NCBI GenBank assembly: GCA_036365455.1
Contig: JAWQUS010000030.1
Span: 15,768,001 to 15,832,000, forward strand
Origin: Macrosoma leucophasiata
Lineage: Eukaryota; Arthropoda; Insecta; Lepidoptera; Hedylidae
DNA: 64,000 nt
Reading direction: 5' to 3'
Shown here: positions 57,501 to 63,564 of the stretch, piece after piece
How positions within the stretch are numbered: the first letter of the stretch is position 1
Layout of the letters: every line of letters begins with the position of its first letter
The notes under the pieces: model-generated
Database searches by the model: none
The model's input: only the letters and a program-made list of their open reading frames with translations
Told to the model about the DNA's origin: nothing
Position numbers and translations under genes: made by a program

Positions 57501-57731
57501 CTATAATAGTCAAAATCTCCTGACAAAATAATTTATTCTTTTCAGCAAACAATATCAGCATGGCGCATAATATTCTTCGTCACCATCGGTCTGTACATCA
57601 TAGAGATAGTGGTGTACACACTGTTCGGTTCCGGCGATGAACAACCTTGGAACAACTTGCCTGAAGAGACACCACAAGAGAACCCTGAACAAAAACCTTT
57701 GAACACTGACGACGAAAAAACCCACGTTTAG
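36525..57731 (+). CDS. SLC17/sialin-type anion transporter, whole gene (11 exons)
   Basis: Exons 36525-36558, 40713-40927, 50904-50994, 51472-51620, 52347-52494, 53127-53293, 53891-54040, 54680-54812, 55473-55628, 56314-56399 and 57546-57731 join in frame: 1515 nt, about 504 residues. This is a major-facilitator protein with about 12 hydrophobic segments. Family marks are the KVNLSVAMV end of TM1, a loop with sequons (NHT, NST, NAT), RIGEGIGGVTFPAMH, WAPPAERS, YAGTSLGTVIS and HIDIAPNFAGTL. Human sialin is a lysosomal H+/sialic acid symporter; insect relatives are often called inorganic phosphate cotransporters. Substrate unknown. The sialin TM1 Arg reads Lys35 here; the His of FPAMH (171) is kept. 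Confidence 0.93.
36622..36800. mobile_element. Palindromic MITE with TTCGGTTGCACCAAAAT ends
   Basis: A 17-bp perfect TIR at 36622-36638 and 36784-36800. The interior is also largely inverted (ttaaatt..aatttaac; cttgtctaac..gttagagaagg). It lies in transporter intron 1, 64 bp from exon 1. Confidence 0.85.
36843..37020 (+). mobile_element. Inverted-repeat element carrying a tRNA-like cloverleaf, copy 1
   Basis: The tRNA-like core is 36912-36984: acceptor ACTTCGG/CCGAAGA (6 of 7 pairs), A box TAGCTTAGTGG (36919-36929), D stem GCTT/AAGC, weak anticodon stem around loop CTGGTTA (GGT, Thr-like), T stem GCAGG/CCTGC, B box GGTTCGATTCC (36964-36974). The flanks are inverted copies: ttagaaattatagaaaaaac on the left, gttttttctttaatttataa on the right. 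Confidence 0.8.
37021..38205. other. AT-rich intron sequence with small repeat pieces
   Basis: A reverse family A right end at about 37300-37350; the remainder holds nothing I can name. Confidence 0.35.
38210..38275 (+). repeat. Family A right-end fragment
   Basis: gattaggtaatgcggtggtg through gccaccagtg only. Confidence 0.7.
38640..38760 (-). repeat. Family G repeat fragment
   Basis: aggaccgtaatatctggcgc, acactctctgcctaccccgt and ggcgtgaagatacatacat: the inverted counterpart of 25715 and 52040. Confidence 0.65.
38838..39110. mobile_element. Family E MITE
   Basis: Ends gggccgcggcggaccggagg and cccctccggtcagccggtgg are inverted. The interior is the reverse of 10268-10570 (ttaaatgtgtgcgtgaatt; atgacagactgttttgcatc). 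Confidence 0.75.
39111..40712. other. AT-rich intron sequence, little recognised
   Basis: A tattgccacaatataaaaca stretch near 39620 looks like a LINE 3' remnant. No gene seen. Confidence 0.35.
40713..40927 (+). CDS. Transporter exon 2 (TM1 and first luminal loop)
   Basis: Acceptor TTCTACAG|GA, donor ACG|GTGAGT. Encodes PARYILAVLGSIGMAIVYG, KVNLSVAMVGML and a Ser/Asn-rich loop with three N-glycosylation sequons (residues 47, 65, 81). Ends in phase 0. Confidence 0.93.
41251..41400 (+). repeat. Family C tRNA-headed SINE
   Basis: gttggtccagtggtgtggga (A box TGGTCCAGTGG) and cgcggattcgatccccgcat (B box GATTCGATCCC), then gggccatgtatgacc. Confidence 0.75.
41852..42616. mobile_element. DNA element with 24-bp TIRs (765 bp)
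   Basis: Left end 41852-41875 (ggggagactagggtaatggg..) and right end 42593-42616 are inverted with one mismatch. The internal motif gggcaatgggagc recurs at about 41879, 42218 (variant) and 42420. No long ORF; class not assigned. Confidence 0.8.
42890..43172 (+). repeat. Family A repeat, near full length
   Basis: Poly(T) tatgtgattgaagtggcaaa through ggagctctaccaccagtaaa. A good reference copy for the family. Confidence 0.85.
43245..44880 (+). mobile_element. Helitron-like element (1.64 kb)
   Basis: Starts A|TCTATACTTATAATAAAAC and ends GCGGGCACAGCTAG|T. The first about 690 bp match 22714-23370. It carries a GGT-rich array at 44085-44462. No Rep/helicase ORF. Confidence 0.8.
44085..44462. repeat. 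GGT/GGTGGTGTT-rich microsatellite region
   Basis: Degenerate trinucleotide repeats (tggtggtgttggt, ggtggtggcgat). The Gly/Val- or His-rich frames across it are low-complexity and not genes. Confidence 0.9.
45225..45510 (+). repeat. Dispersed repeat interrupted by a SINE
   Basis: The pieces cttatgcccgcgacttcgtc and aaaatttcatcgaaatccat + gccgctttagcgtgattgag belong to one familiar lepidopteran repeat, split by the family B insertion at 45351-45453. Confidence 0.65.
45351..45453 (-). repeat. Family B SINE, 5'-truncated, with 11-bp target duplication
   Basis: Flanked by direct repeats CTGCGTACAAA at 45340-45350 and 45454-45464. On minus it ends in (ATT)n; the head is missing. Confidence 0.9.
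45790..46069 (+). repeat. Family A repeat
   Basis: taattaaagtggctaacaag through gctctaccatcagt. A LINE body begins within about 12 bp of its end. Confidence 0.85.
46081..48942 (+). CDS. LINE ORF2 polyprotein: endonuclease + reverse transcriptase
   Basis: 953 uninterrupted codons. The N-terminal apurinic-type endonuclease has MNINLVHQNIQGI, FTEHWL, SVYRPPSGSYECFEKI, ICGDFNINLL and SSDHCGQ, with the last catalytic Asp-His pair present. The RT has NFRPISVLPVLSKIFEK, FGFTRGRSTTDA, DLSKAFDCVQHETL, GVPQGSILGPFLF and the metal box FADD at residues 668-671. The thumb and C-terminal region follow (YFHSIMSYGILLWG). No RNase H, unlike the I-like element. All catalytic motifs I can see are intact, so this frame may still be functional or very young. 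The ATG at 46081 is the only start that includes the first endonuclease strand. Confidence 0.92.
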   Translation: MNINLVHQNIQGILGKELEIELFLNIHDIQICCFTEHWLKNSELIFNFSGHQVGSSFCRSHAIRGGSLILLKKDIKHKERRDIVSLSVERTAEIACVELERLIIVSVYRPPSGSYECFEKILDVVLNNLTASKKRVIICGDFNINLLEETPTTVRFKSLLMSFNLHNLFSEPTRITQNSATCIDNIFIDFEPTHKNILTELSSDHCGQLVSFCSQLHNDKNKRAIVFVPFNAKRIKKFRENIVPKLANVQYHNDPNILYNDFFATILTEFNLVFTNKTINVRSHKSFNEWATVGIHKSRQRLYDLYGEKSHNHTNSFKNHVKLYSKIFKKVCFAAKALHIKNKIKNSNNKIKATWNVINSETGKQAKRNSDFKLIIDNKHVTTDEEVALAFETFFANIPVSLTGDLISSPTVAESLLKKNVHQSETIFNFKLVNTADVIHAFKSINIKNTTDLWGLSVKVAYEIMDVIAPYLAAMFNNSIVSGIFPDLMKHSKVIPLFKSGSTSDPTNFRPISVLPVLSKIFEKLILIQLLAHFNHHKLLHCRQFGFTRGRSTTDAGVELVKHIFEAWEKSHNALGVFCDLSKAFDCVQHETLVRKLYHYGLRDNALELMTSYLNNRNMCVDVNGTRSPGTSMDMGVPQGSILGPFLFLVYINDLPYIINDGQEMVLFADDTSLVFKIKRQEVDFDCVNYTLSNIVHWFSANNLSLNSSKTKCIKFTTPNVKQVETNVKINEEVLEIVESTVFLGITVDAKLQWGPHIAKLANRLSSAAFAVKKIRLLTDVETARLVYFSYFHSIMSYGILLWGNSADVNTIFVLQKRAVRAIYGLSPRVSLRDKFKEINILTVASQYIYENVLYVRKNINEFPTIGNNHSINTRNKYKLSMHATRLNRVSNSFRGQCIRFFNQIPKNVQSLSINKFKKVMKERLYKCNYYKTSDYLNDNTSWDYSDRCQAIS
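49628..49668. repeat. (TATTTC)n microsatellite at LINE 3' end
   Basis: Six to seven hexamer units following aataaaaatattt. Confidence 0.9.
49905..50090 (-). repeat. Family A repeat
   Basis: Reverse copy: agccctgtaatttccggcac through ccacttccatcacataaaaa, ending in an A run. Confidence 0.8.
50516..50545. repeat. 30-bp exact match to 4987-5016
   Basis: Identical to 4987-5016; it is followed by cattactacgaatactatta, a possible remnant inverted partner (gtagtat..atactac). Confidence 0.7.
50584..50690 (+). pseudogene. U2 snRNA 5' fragment joined to a family A end
   Basis: 50584-50613 matches the first about 30 nt of U2 snRNA (cttctcggccttttggctaa then gatcaa), including most of stem I and the entry to the branch-site-pairing region, with one change near the 5' end. 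The branch-pairing sequence itself is not conserved beyond gatcaa. From about 50629 the text (gtgatgcaatctacgcct.. ccaccagaaa) matches the right end of family A. It is a truncated chimera, not a working U2 gene. Confidence 0.85.
50725..50840 (+). repeat. Family B SINE 3' part
   Basis: Plus copy: ccaacccgcattggaacagc, ctcgtgcccagcagtgggat and gggttgcattattat; truncated head. Ends 64 bp before transporter exon 3. Confidence 0.8.
50904..50994 (+). CDS. Transporter exon 3
   Basis: Acceptor TTGCAG|GAG, donor CCTG|GTGAGT. Encodes ELNGPFEWASEVQGIVLSCY and FWGYFVSQIPG, the second transmembrane segment. Preceded by a 10-kb intron with a Helitron and a LINE. Confidence 0.92.
51080..51384 (+). repeat. 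Family A repeat
   Basis: aggaagttggcaaacaagca through ggaactctacccagtg, with about 30 extra bases near 51140-51170 (a gacg-rich insertion). Confidence 0.8.
51472..51620 (+). CDS. Transporter exon 4
   Basis: Acceptor GTCAG|GG, donor GGTGGG|GTAAGT. Encodes GARVAELFSAKWVMFF through FMRIGEGIGG (TM3 and start of TM4). Confidence 0.93.
51665..51760. repeat. Family E MITE fragment
   Basis: ccagactgtcttgcatcggc, aataaacgctatggctactc, ccggtcggctggtgacccgt: one end of family E only. Confidence 0.7.
52040..52280. repeat. Family G repeat
   Basis: tatctttacgccaggttcct, gacggggtaggcagagagtg, ccagatatcccggtcctgac. The longest copy in the window; probably a LINE 3' remnant. Confidence 0.65.
52347..52494 (+). 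CDS. Transporter exon 5
   Basis: Acceptor TTGTAG|GGC, donor TTAG|GTAAGT. Encodes GVTFPAMHVLLSKWAPPAER and YAGTSLGTVISMLMAGVL, the most conserved part of SLC17 proteins. Confidence 0.94.
53127..53293 (+). CDS. Transporter exon 6
   Basis: Acceptor ATTCAG|GT, donor AAG|GTAGGT. Encodes WESVFYVMGGLSCIWCVLW, then QDSPQ and ISAEEREMI, the central cytoplasmic loop between the two halves. Confidence 0.93.
53380..53482 (-). repeat. Family A repeat, middle part
   Basis: tctgccgccaaatgctagtg, ttccggttaggtggtgaggt, gaggcaaaacaatttagccc. Confidence 0.7.
53891..54040 (+). CDS. Transporter exon 7
   Basis: Acceptor TTCCAG|AAA, donor GAG|GTAAGT; 50 codons in phase 0. Encodes SVPWSYVVRSPAFLAILVAH, NWGWYMLLIELPFYMKQVL and FNMTE (TM7 region). 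Confidence 0.94.
54090..54300 (-). repeat. Family F SINE
   Basis: Reverse copy: atgtattcaagcatacatgc, gtaacaggtggcgagcctgt, aacattaccaagatagaaat, acttaggaatcgaa (decayed B box). Confidence 0.75.
54363..54404. other. 19-bp perfect hairpin in transporter intron 7
   Basis: Arms 54363-54381 and 54386-54404 (agcttcgtttggttaaatg and its complement), loop AAAG. Pairing continues imperfectly outward for about 10 bp. Confidence 0.85.
54680..54812 (+). CDS. Transporter exon 8
   Basis: Acceptor TTCCAG|AAT, donor TTTG|GTATAC. Encodes NAVTTSLPFLSLWVF, DWLRGKGRISTTTARKI (TM8 and the Arg/Lys-rich loop). Confidence 0.92.
55262..55440 (+). mobile_element. Inverted-repeat tRNA-like element, copy 2 (decayed)
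   Basis: Core 55320-55390: ACTTCGG, A box TAGCTAAGTGG (55327-55337), the same gctgaactggttatcctgag stretch, but a damaged B box (cgttcgttact). Left flank tttcgcaattacacatgcta and gattaaagaaaaaatgaaaa match copy 1. Confidence 0.75.
55473..55628 (+). CDS. Transporter exon 9
   Basis: Acceptor CACCAG|CA, donor GCTG|GTAACA. Encodes SAVPATCLLALCYIGCERG, GGMFCGF and SNHIDIAPNFAG (TM9-10). Confidence 0.93.
55645..55990 (-). repeat. Family B SINE
   Basis: Reverse copy: tacgtcccagtgctgggcac, gctgtcggatgttgtctaaa, cgaagcacggaaacgcgcat, gatctacaacagccgc. Begins about 16 bp after transporter exon 9. Confidence 0.8.
56010..56180 (+). repeat. Family C SINE
   Basis: gagtcgcgggttcggtctcc (B-box-like), aacgggacaaatatttgtat, ggcctacagatatttgtttc, gacacaggtttatacctagt. 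Confidence 0.8.
56314..56399 (+). CDS. Transporter exon 10
   Basis: Acceptor TTTCAG|GC, donor AAC|GTAAGT. Encodes GTLMAMTNTVATIPGIVV and PIFVGVLTHGN (TM11). Confidence 0.93.
57135..57292 (+). repeat. Family A repeat, internally shortened
   Basis: gcgttgccattcctgagtct through tgccggaaattacaaattcg, then ggaacacgatagcgctgaac and ggagctctaccgccacc. Confidence 0.75.
57395..57457. other. 29-bp perfect hairpin in last transporter intron
   Basis: Arms 57395-57423 and 57429-57457 are exact inverted copies (cattcaaaaaataaacattt..), loop TGTAC. A-run and T-run flanks lengthen the stem. Confidence 0.9.
57546..57731 (+). CDS. Transporter exon 11 (C terminus, stop)
   Basis: Acceptor TTTTCAG|CAA. Encodes QTISAWRIIFFVTIGLYIIE, the last transmembrane segment, then an acidic tail ending KTHV at a TAG (57729-57731). 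Confidence 0.93.
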   Translation, partial: QTISAWRIIFFVTIGLYIIEIVVYTLFGSGDEQPWNNLPEETPQENPEQKPLNTDDEKTHV

Positions 57732-58052
57732 ATCTTTTTATTCATATTATGAGCGCATGTTGTCTGATTTTCAATTTTTAATTTTAAAGAAAAACATCAT
57801 TAATTTGTTTTAGAAATTAAAGAAAAAACGGATAGAAAAATTTCTTGAATTTTAAAACGTACTTGTAAAAAAATGCTATTATAATATACAAGAATACTTT
57901 AACGGTAAATTATAAAAATATTTATAAAACAGTACTAAATCAATTTTCTATTTACTTATCCGGGAGAAATGACAATGACAGATTGTGACCCACCATTTAC
58001 ACGAAATGTAAATTAAAGAAAAACTATGTTATGAAAATAGAATTCTTAGTTA

Positions 58053-58058
58053 ATAAAT
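58053..58058 (+). terminator. Candidate polyadenylation signal for the transporter gene
   Basis: First AATAAA after the stop codon, about 320 bp downstream and followed by a T-rich stretch. A second AATAAA is at 58372-58377. Confidence 0.5.
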
Positions 58059-58099
58059 CTTTTTTCTGTATAACTTGAGGTTAATAATTACGTTAAAAA

Positions 58100-58880
58100 A
58101 GTCTTGAATATGGTTGTTCCTAATTAGAATCGCAATCAATTGCGTTACTCAAAATAACAATCAAGTACTTTAAAACGTTCTAAGTCAAGTTTTAATCCCT
58201 CAAAGTTAGTTTTAATCCAAACATATTATTTTCGTATATGTAATTAATATAAAAATTATTTTTAAATAATTACAAACGCTGTTTTTACTATTGAAACGTT
58301 GACAATGTAGGTATCGGTCAACATTACTACTGTCGTAGATTTTCGATCTACCCGAAAAACGATTGTACTTAAATAAAATAGCAACACCAAACCTAGGTAC
58401 TTATATCAAAGAACTGTTCTTTAAATATAAAATACTTTATTTATACTCAACGTAAAGATTTGCAGAAATCAGAATGATTTTATACTTCCAGTCTGTATAG
58501 ACCATGTCTTTTGCCTTACTGTGTGTACTTTACCAAATGTGTATTACTGCGGCCGTGCCATGCATGACATGTCTTAAGTTTACACACAAACTACAAGTTT
58601 AAAAGTGATTAAATGTGTATGTAAGTAGTCAGTGATTAAATCTCAGCAAAAAGAGGTATTTGCCGTGCTGGTAAATAACTGTTTTCAAGTGGGTCAAAGT
58701 TCTATATAATTTCTAGCTTTGTCATTTTATTACCTATTTATAAAAATAATCTCCCTGCCTCTTCTCTCCTATTATTAAATAAGTTTGCTGTGCCCAAACG
58801 GGTCTGTAATGTGATACAGAAAAAAATATTTTATTGTCCAACGACATTACCATTGCAGAATGCAAATAAATTATTGAATT
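58100..58880. other. AT-rich sequence downstream of the transporter; nothing recognised
   Basis: Contains a second AATAAA at 58372. No gene or repeat named. Confidence 0.35.
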
Positions 58881-58885
58881 GAATT

Positions 58886-59047
58886 GACTTCGGGCAGGAA
58901 TCGAACCGAAGAACTGCACTTCGACAACTTCGGTAGCTTAGTGGTAAAGCGGCTGGACTGGTTATCCTGAAGTCGCAGGTTCAATTCCTGCCCGAAGTCA
59001 AATTTTTCTTTAATTTCTAAAGTTCACTCGCATGTGTTATTGCGAAA
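58886..59047 (+). mobile_element. Inverted-repeat tRNA-like element, copy 3 (best cloverleaf)
   Basis: Core 58927-58997: acceptor ACTTCGG/CCGAAGT pairs 7 of 7, D stem GCTT/AAGC 4 of 4, anticodon stem CTGGA/TCCTG 4 of 5 with loop CTGGTTA (GGT), variable loop AAGTC, T stem GCAGG/CCTGC 5 of 5. A box TAGCTTAGTGG (58934-58944), B box GGTTCAATTCC (58978-58988). The right flank ttctaaagttcactcgcatg is the reverse of copy 1's left flank. An inverted piece of the tRNA 3' half lies at 58886-58907. Confidence 0.85.
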
Positions 59048-59049
59048 AA

Positions 59050-59580
59050 TAAATAGTACAATAATTTGATTTAAATTATTTTCAAATGTAGCAGCCAAAC
59101 AAGGACAAGAGTTATGAACATAATAATATAACATGTCTATTATCGTTCTTACAATCCTTATCAGATCATTATGATGTAAATCAAAATTAAGATGATTGTA
59201 GGAGTTTCGATTTTTCGGAAGCAACATGTTGATAAACATTTTTAGCTATGTAAATACACGCCGTTTGCTATAACAGTTAATAAGCCACGCAAATAAAGGA
59301 AAACAAGCTAGGCGTTGTGGCAATACTGAGACTGCTTAGCGTATATTAAAAAATTACATATTTTCTAGAAACAAGAAATAAGTATGATTTAATTGAACAT
59401 ATTATGTAATATAGTCTATGTTTTCATTATTATATTATATATTATGATAGTGATAAGGTCTGTACTTATATTTCTTTGACAGACTATTAGTATTAAGTTA
59501 TAATTATTTCATAAATAAGTTTTAGTTTACTTAAGTAATAGTATTTAATATTTTTGAAAGGTTCACATGTGACACATATT
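59050..59580. other. AT-rich sequence, nothing recognised
   Basis: No gene, RNA or named repeat seen. Confidence 0.35.
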
Positions 59581-59583
59581 TAC

Positions 59584-59815
59584 AGTGCTCATCAAGATAT
59601 AATGCACATCGAGCCTATGAAAGTGACAATCGGTTAGTTTCGGCTTTATAGAGCGTTATCTCGGCTGCACACTGCCTACGTAAGCATCCGTAGTCCGGTA
59701 TTGGTCAAAACTTGACCAAAATGGTCGACAAACGTGAAATAGATAAGGTGCGAAAGATATAACGAGGATAAGCCTTATTTCTTGTTGGATACTGTAATTT
59801 ATTTCACTTACCACT
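59584..59815. mobile_element. Family H MITE
   Basis: Ends cagtgctcatcaagatataa and atttcttgttggatactgta; inner gcacatcgagcc, cactgcctacgtaagcatcc and ttggtcaaaacttgaccaaa (inverted pair) match 640-1134. Confidence 0.75.
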
Positions 59816-60044
59816 CAGGCGGAATTGGGTTTTGATAAAAGAAATGAATTCGGTAATTAGTCGTTTGATTAACTTAATATCTTGGTAAAATTTATAAATT
59901 ATAATATTTGTGAAAGTAATAGAAGTGGCAAACAAGCATGCAGTTCACATTGATGTTAAGTGATGACTGCAGCCTATAGACACCCACACAAATACCAAGG
60001 TCAAAATGCAGATACGTTACCACTCCTGAGGCCTAGGGTGTTAT

Positions 60045-60207
60045 TGTTAAAGGAGTTTGGACGTCGATTTATTTTTAATTGTTTTTAAAAATATAATGTC
60101 ATTGTCATATACATTTTTGTTAGAATTTTTACGTCTTAGTTACGAATAAAATCGATCTTGTGAAAATTAATAAACAATTATTTTTCATTAAAACACGAAC
60201 CTCAACA
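60045..60207 (+). repeat. Copia 5' LTR
   Basis: 163 bp, TGTT..AACA ends. By eye it differs from the 3' LTR at one base (ninth position, G versus A). Confidence 0.95.
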
Positions 60208-60220
60208 TGGTAGCAGAGCG
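60208..60220 (+). promoter_or_regulatory. Copia primer-binding site
   Basis: TGGTAGCAGAGCG directly after the LTR, matching the internal initiator-Met tRNA site used by Copia-type elements. Confidence 0.8.
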
Positions 60221-60331
60221 TTCAGATCGATAAGTAAAGTTCGCTATAAAGGCTTACTGCAGCAAAAATTGAATGAGTATATTTTATTTTACGGAAAGTT
60301 CACATACGGTTAGACCCTCAAACAAGTCATC

Positions 60332-60442
60332 ATGCAGTCAGGCATGAAGATGGAGATTGGAAACCTAGATGGGAATAATTACAAGGTATGGAAATATAAA
60401 ATTCAATTGCTGTTACGTAATAGAAAAGGAATTCGGCATTAA
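60332..60442 (+). pseudogene. Copia gag N-terminal remnant
   Basis: ATG at 60332; 36 codons ending in TAA at 60440-60442. GNLDGNNYKVWKYKIQLLL is the typical start of insect Copia Gag. After about 60420 the text belongs to the region before integrase, so the rest of gag and all of protease were removed by one internal deletion. Confidence 0.85.
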
Positions 60443-61790
60443 GGTTAATCTAGATTCTGAATTATGTACCGGATGCATATATGGAAAGATGCACAGAAGG
60501 AAGTTCGGAACAAGAGATAGAGCTAATAATCCCGGAGAAAGAATACATACGGATGTTTGTGGTCCTTTTCCTAATTCTTTCAATAAGTATAAATATTTTC
60601 TTTTGTTCAAAGATGATTACAGTAAGTACAGACATGTGTACTTCCTAAGACATAAGTCTGAAGTTCATATGAAGCTAGAACAAATGATAAGGGAATATAA
60701 AATAAATGGACACATTGTTAAAGAAATCATCAGTGACAATGGAGGTGAATTCGATAATGAAAAAGTAAGACAAATACTACATAGAGAAGGTATAAAACAA
60801 AGGTTGACTATGCCTTACACACCACAACAAAATGGGTGTAGTGAGCGAGAAAATAGAACTTTGGTTGAGGCCGCTCGTAGTATGATGCATGCTCATGAAG
60901 AATTACCCGTTGCATCTTGGGCAGAACTAATTATGACAGCATCTTATATTTTTAACAGAACTGCTCCAACTTCTGAAGAAGAGAAGTCACCACATGAACT
61001 CTGGTTTAATAAGAAACCATCAATTAAACATTTGAAGATAATTGGCACCGAGTGTTACGCCCATGTACCCAAGCAGAAGCGAACAAAGTTGTCAAGGAAA
61101 GCTTAGAAATGTATATTGATTGGTTATGACGGAGACGATGGGTGCAGACTTTTGTCTAATCAAAATGGCAAATATAACCTGATCAGATCTAGAGACGTAA
61201 CATTTAAAGAAAATGTCATTGAATCAGTAGGTCTACAAGAAGAAGAACTTGAACATAAGAAAGTGATAGACATTCATGTACCAATTGACACAGAAAATCA
61301 TCCAATGCATGAAGCAAGGGAGGATAATAGTAATCATAGAGAATTTCGTACAAATGATAAACCTAATTCTATTGATGTGCCTCTTGAATCGAATGATTTA
61401 TTTGAAAGAAATGGTGATTCAGATTCAGTTCCAGTCTCTTCTATTATAGAACCTGTTTCAGAGACCTCTAGACATTGCGACCAGAGATCTGAAGATCAAT
61501 CAGTTTTACCTACATCCTTGGAGTACGAATGTACTGAAGAAGGAAATGAAGTAGTTGAAATGCCAGAAGACTTAGATCAGATAGGTGGAATATCTTTTAG
61601 AGAAATTGAAGATGAAGGTCAAAGGACTTATCAGTTAAGGGATAGATCCAAGATAAGACCATCGATTAGATATAATGACTATGTAATGATGTCATACGCT
61701 GAAAGTTTGTGTCAAGAAGATCCAACTACGTACAAAGAAGCTGTGACAAGTCCTCAAAGAGAACAATGGCTAAAAGCTATAGTGAGATAA
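60421..61790 (+). pseudogene. Copia integrase region, broken
   Basis: Open in one frame apart from a TAG at 61104-61106. It retains the CTGC pair of the zinc-binding domain, but its His pair lies in the deleted part. Integrase core: Asp in IHTDVCGPF, Asp in SDNGGEF, Glu in GCSERENRT. An acidic linker and the YQLRDRSKIRPS stretch follow. At about 61785-61795 the frame shifts by one base, and RT continues in another frame. Confidence 0.9.
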
Positions 61791-63253
61791 AATCTCTCAA
61801 AGAGATGAAGACGTGGATTTTAGTACCACTACCAAAAGACAGAAAAACGATTTCCTGTAAATGGGTATACAAGACTAAAACCAATGCTGATGGATCTCTA
61901 GACAAATTCAAAGCTCGGCTTGTTGCTCGAGGATACACACAGAAGAAAGGAATAGATTATGAGGAGACATTTAGTCCAGTGGCCAAAATGACTACAATAA
62001 GATCAATATTGAGCATTGCTGCAAATGAAGGTCTAAATTTAACTCAATTCGATGTTTCTACAGCCTTTCTTAACGGTACGTTGAATGAGGAAATTTATAT
62101 GAGACAGCCGGAAGGCTATAGTGACGGCACAGGTAAAGTTTGTAAACTAAAGAGAAGCCTCTATGGATTAAAACAAGCACCTAGATGTTGGAACCGATGC
62201 ATAGTAGATTATTTGAAAAGTATTGGATTTAATCAATGTGATAATGATCCATGCTTGTTCACAAGGAACACTAGTAGCAATAAAATTATATTGGCTCTCT
62301 ATGTTGACGACGGACTTGTAGCAAGTAAAAACCTTAAGGACTCAGATAAATTTATTTTAGAGCTGAAGAGAAGGTTTAAGATAACTGCAAAGCCACTTAC
62401 ATACTTTTTAAGTCTCGAGATTGACAAAACGGAAGATGGCGTGAGATTATCACAAAAGCACTATGCATCCAAAGTCATAGATCGCTTTGGAATGACGGAC
62501 TGTAAGCCCGTATCAACACCAATAATAAAAGATGGACCTACAGAATCTGAAAATGGTACTGAAGAGGTAAACTCTTTTCCTTATAGAGAAGCTGTGGGAG
62601 CCTTGGCTTACTTAATGGTAGGAAGTAGACCAGACCTAGCTTACGCTGTGAGTGTGGTATCCAGAGTTCTGGATAAACCTACAAAAGATGATGTTGTCAA
62701 AGTCAAGCGTATTCTAAGATATGTAAAAGGAACTTTAGACTCGAGCATCATTTATAAGAAAGGCTACAAGACAGGCATTTTAGAATGCTACAGCGACTCA
62801 GATCACGCAGGAGATATGACAACAGGACGTTCGACGTCTGGCATCATATGTATGTACTCAGGAGCTGCTATATCCTGGTGTAGTCGAAAACAGACCTGTG
62901 TTGCTATATCGAGCACTGAAGCTGAATTAGTGGCATCTAGTGAAGCAGCAAGAGAAATTGTATGGCTTAAGAGATTATTCGGTGAAATATCAAGCCTGAA
63001 AGAAGTACCCAAGCTTAAGGTTGATAACATAGCTGCCATCAGAATTTCCCAAAATCCTGATATGCATAGACGCATTAAGCATATTGCTATAAGACATTTC
63101 TATATCAGGGAACTTGTGACGAATGGCGATATATGCGTAGAATATGTGCCAACGGAATTCCAACTGGCTGACATCCTGACTAAAGCTCTACATAGGCCAA
63201 GAATGGCAATTATATCAGCAAATATAGGGCTAGTCCAAAAGGGAGGATGTTAA
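61780..63253 (+). pseudogene. Copia reverse transcriptase-RNase H, frame-shifted from integrase
   Basis: An uninterrupted frame to a TAA at 63251-63253, which overlaps the first bases of the 3' LTR. RT motifs: ISCKWVYKTK, FKARLVARGYTQKKGIDY, TQFDVSTAFLNGTL, YGLKQAPRCW and the metal box YVDD (from 62300). RNase H: ECYSDSDHAGD, SSTEAELVASSEA, RIKHIAIRHFYIRE and LADILTKAL. All catalytic boxes that I can see are intact; only the join to integrase is broken. Confidence 0.92.
63236..63247 (+). promoter_or_regulatory. Copia polypurine tract
   Basis: AAAAGGGAGGA directly before the 3' LTR, the plus-strand primer site. Confidence 0.85.
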
Positions 63254-63410
63254 AGAAGTTTGGACGTCGATTTATTTTTAATTGTTTTTAAAAATATAAT
63301 GTCATTGTCATATACATTTTTGTTAGAATTTTTACGTCTTAGTTACGAATAAAATCGATCTTGTGAAAATTAATAAACAATTATTTTTCATTAAAACACG
63401 AACCTCAACA
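63248..63410 (+). repeat. Copia 3' LTR
   Basis: 163 bp, TGTT..AACA ends, followed by GTTAT. One difference from the 5' LTR. Confidence 0.95.
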
Positions 63411-63564
63411 GTTATGCCTCTGTGCCGGAAATTACAGGGCCGTACATTACCACCTGACCGGAACACGATAGTCCTGAACACTACCATTTAGCGGCAAGTA
63501 TATTAGGTAATGCGGTGGTGCCTACGCCCGCGAGCTCCGTCACTGGAGCTCTACCACCAGTAAA

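Larger units (their letters stand above)
60045..63410 (+). mobile_element. Copia LTR retrotransposon, internally deleted
   Basis: 3366 bp: 163-bp LTRs at both ends, target duplication GTTAT (60040-60044, 63411-63415), primer-binding site, polypurine tract and the Copia domain order integrase then RT-RNase H. Most of gag and the protease are missing, one in-frame stop and one frameshift break pol. Copia-group rather than Gypsy because integrase precedes RT. Confidence 0.95.
59925..63560 (+). repeat. Family A repeat split by a Copia insertion
   Basis: The left part 59925-60044 ends ..gtgttat and the right part 63411-63560 resumes gttatgcctctgtgccgg through ctaccaccagtaaa. Intact copies (e.g. 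42890-43172) read straight across, which proves the nesting order. Confidence 0.92.

Noticed and set aside
58927..58997. A functional nuclear tRNA-Thr(GGT) gene
   Set aside because: A mismatched anticodon stem, U at position 37, an extra base at 26, and near-identical repeat flanks in three places point to a mobile tRNA-derived element.
61116..61790. Separate 224-codon gene
   Set aside because: It is the same frame as the Copia integrase, split by one stop at 61104-61106.
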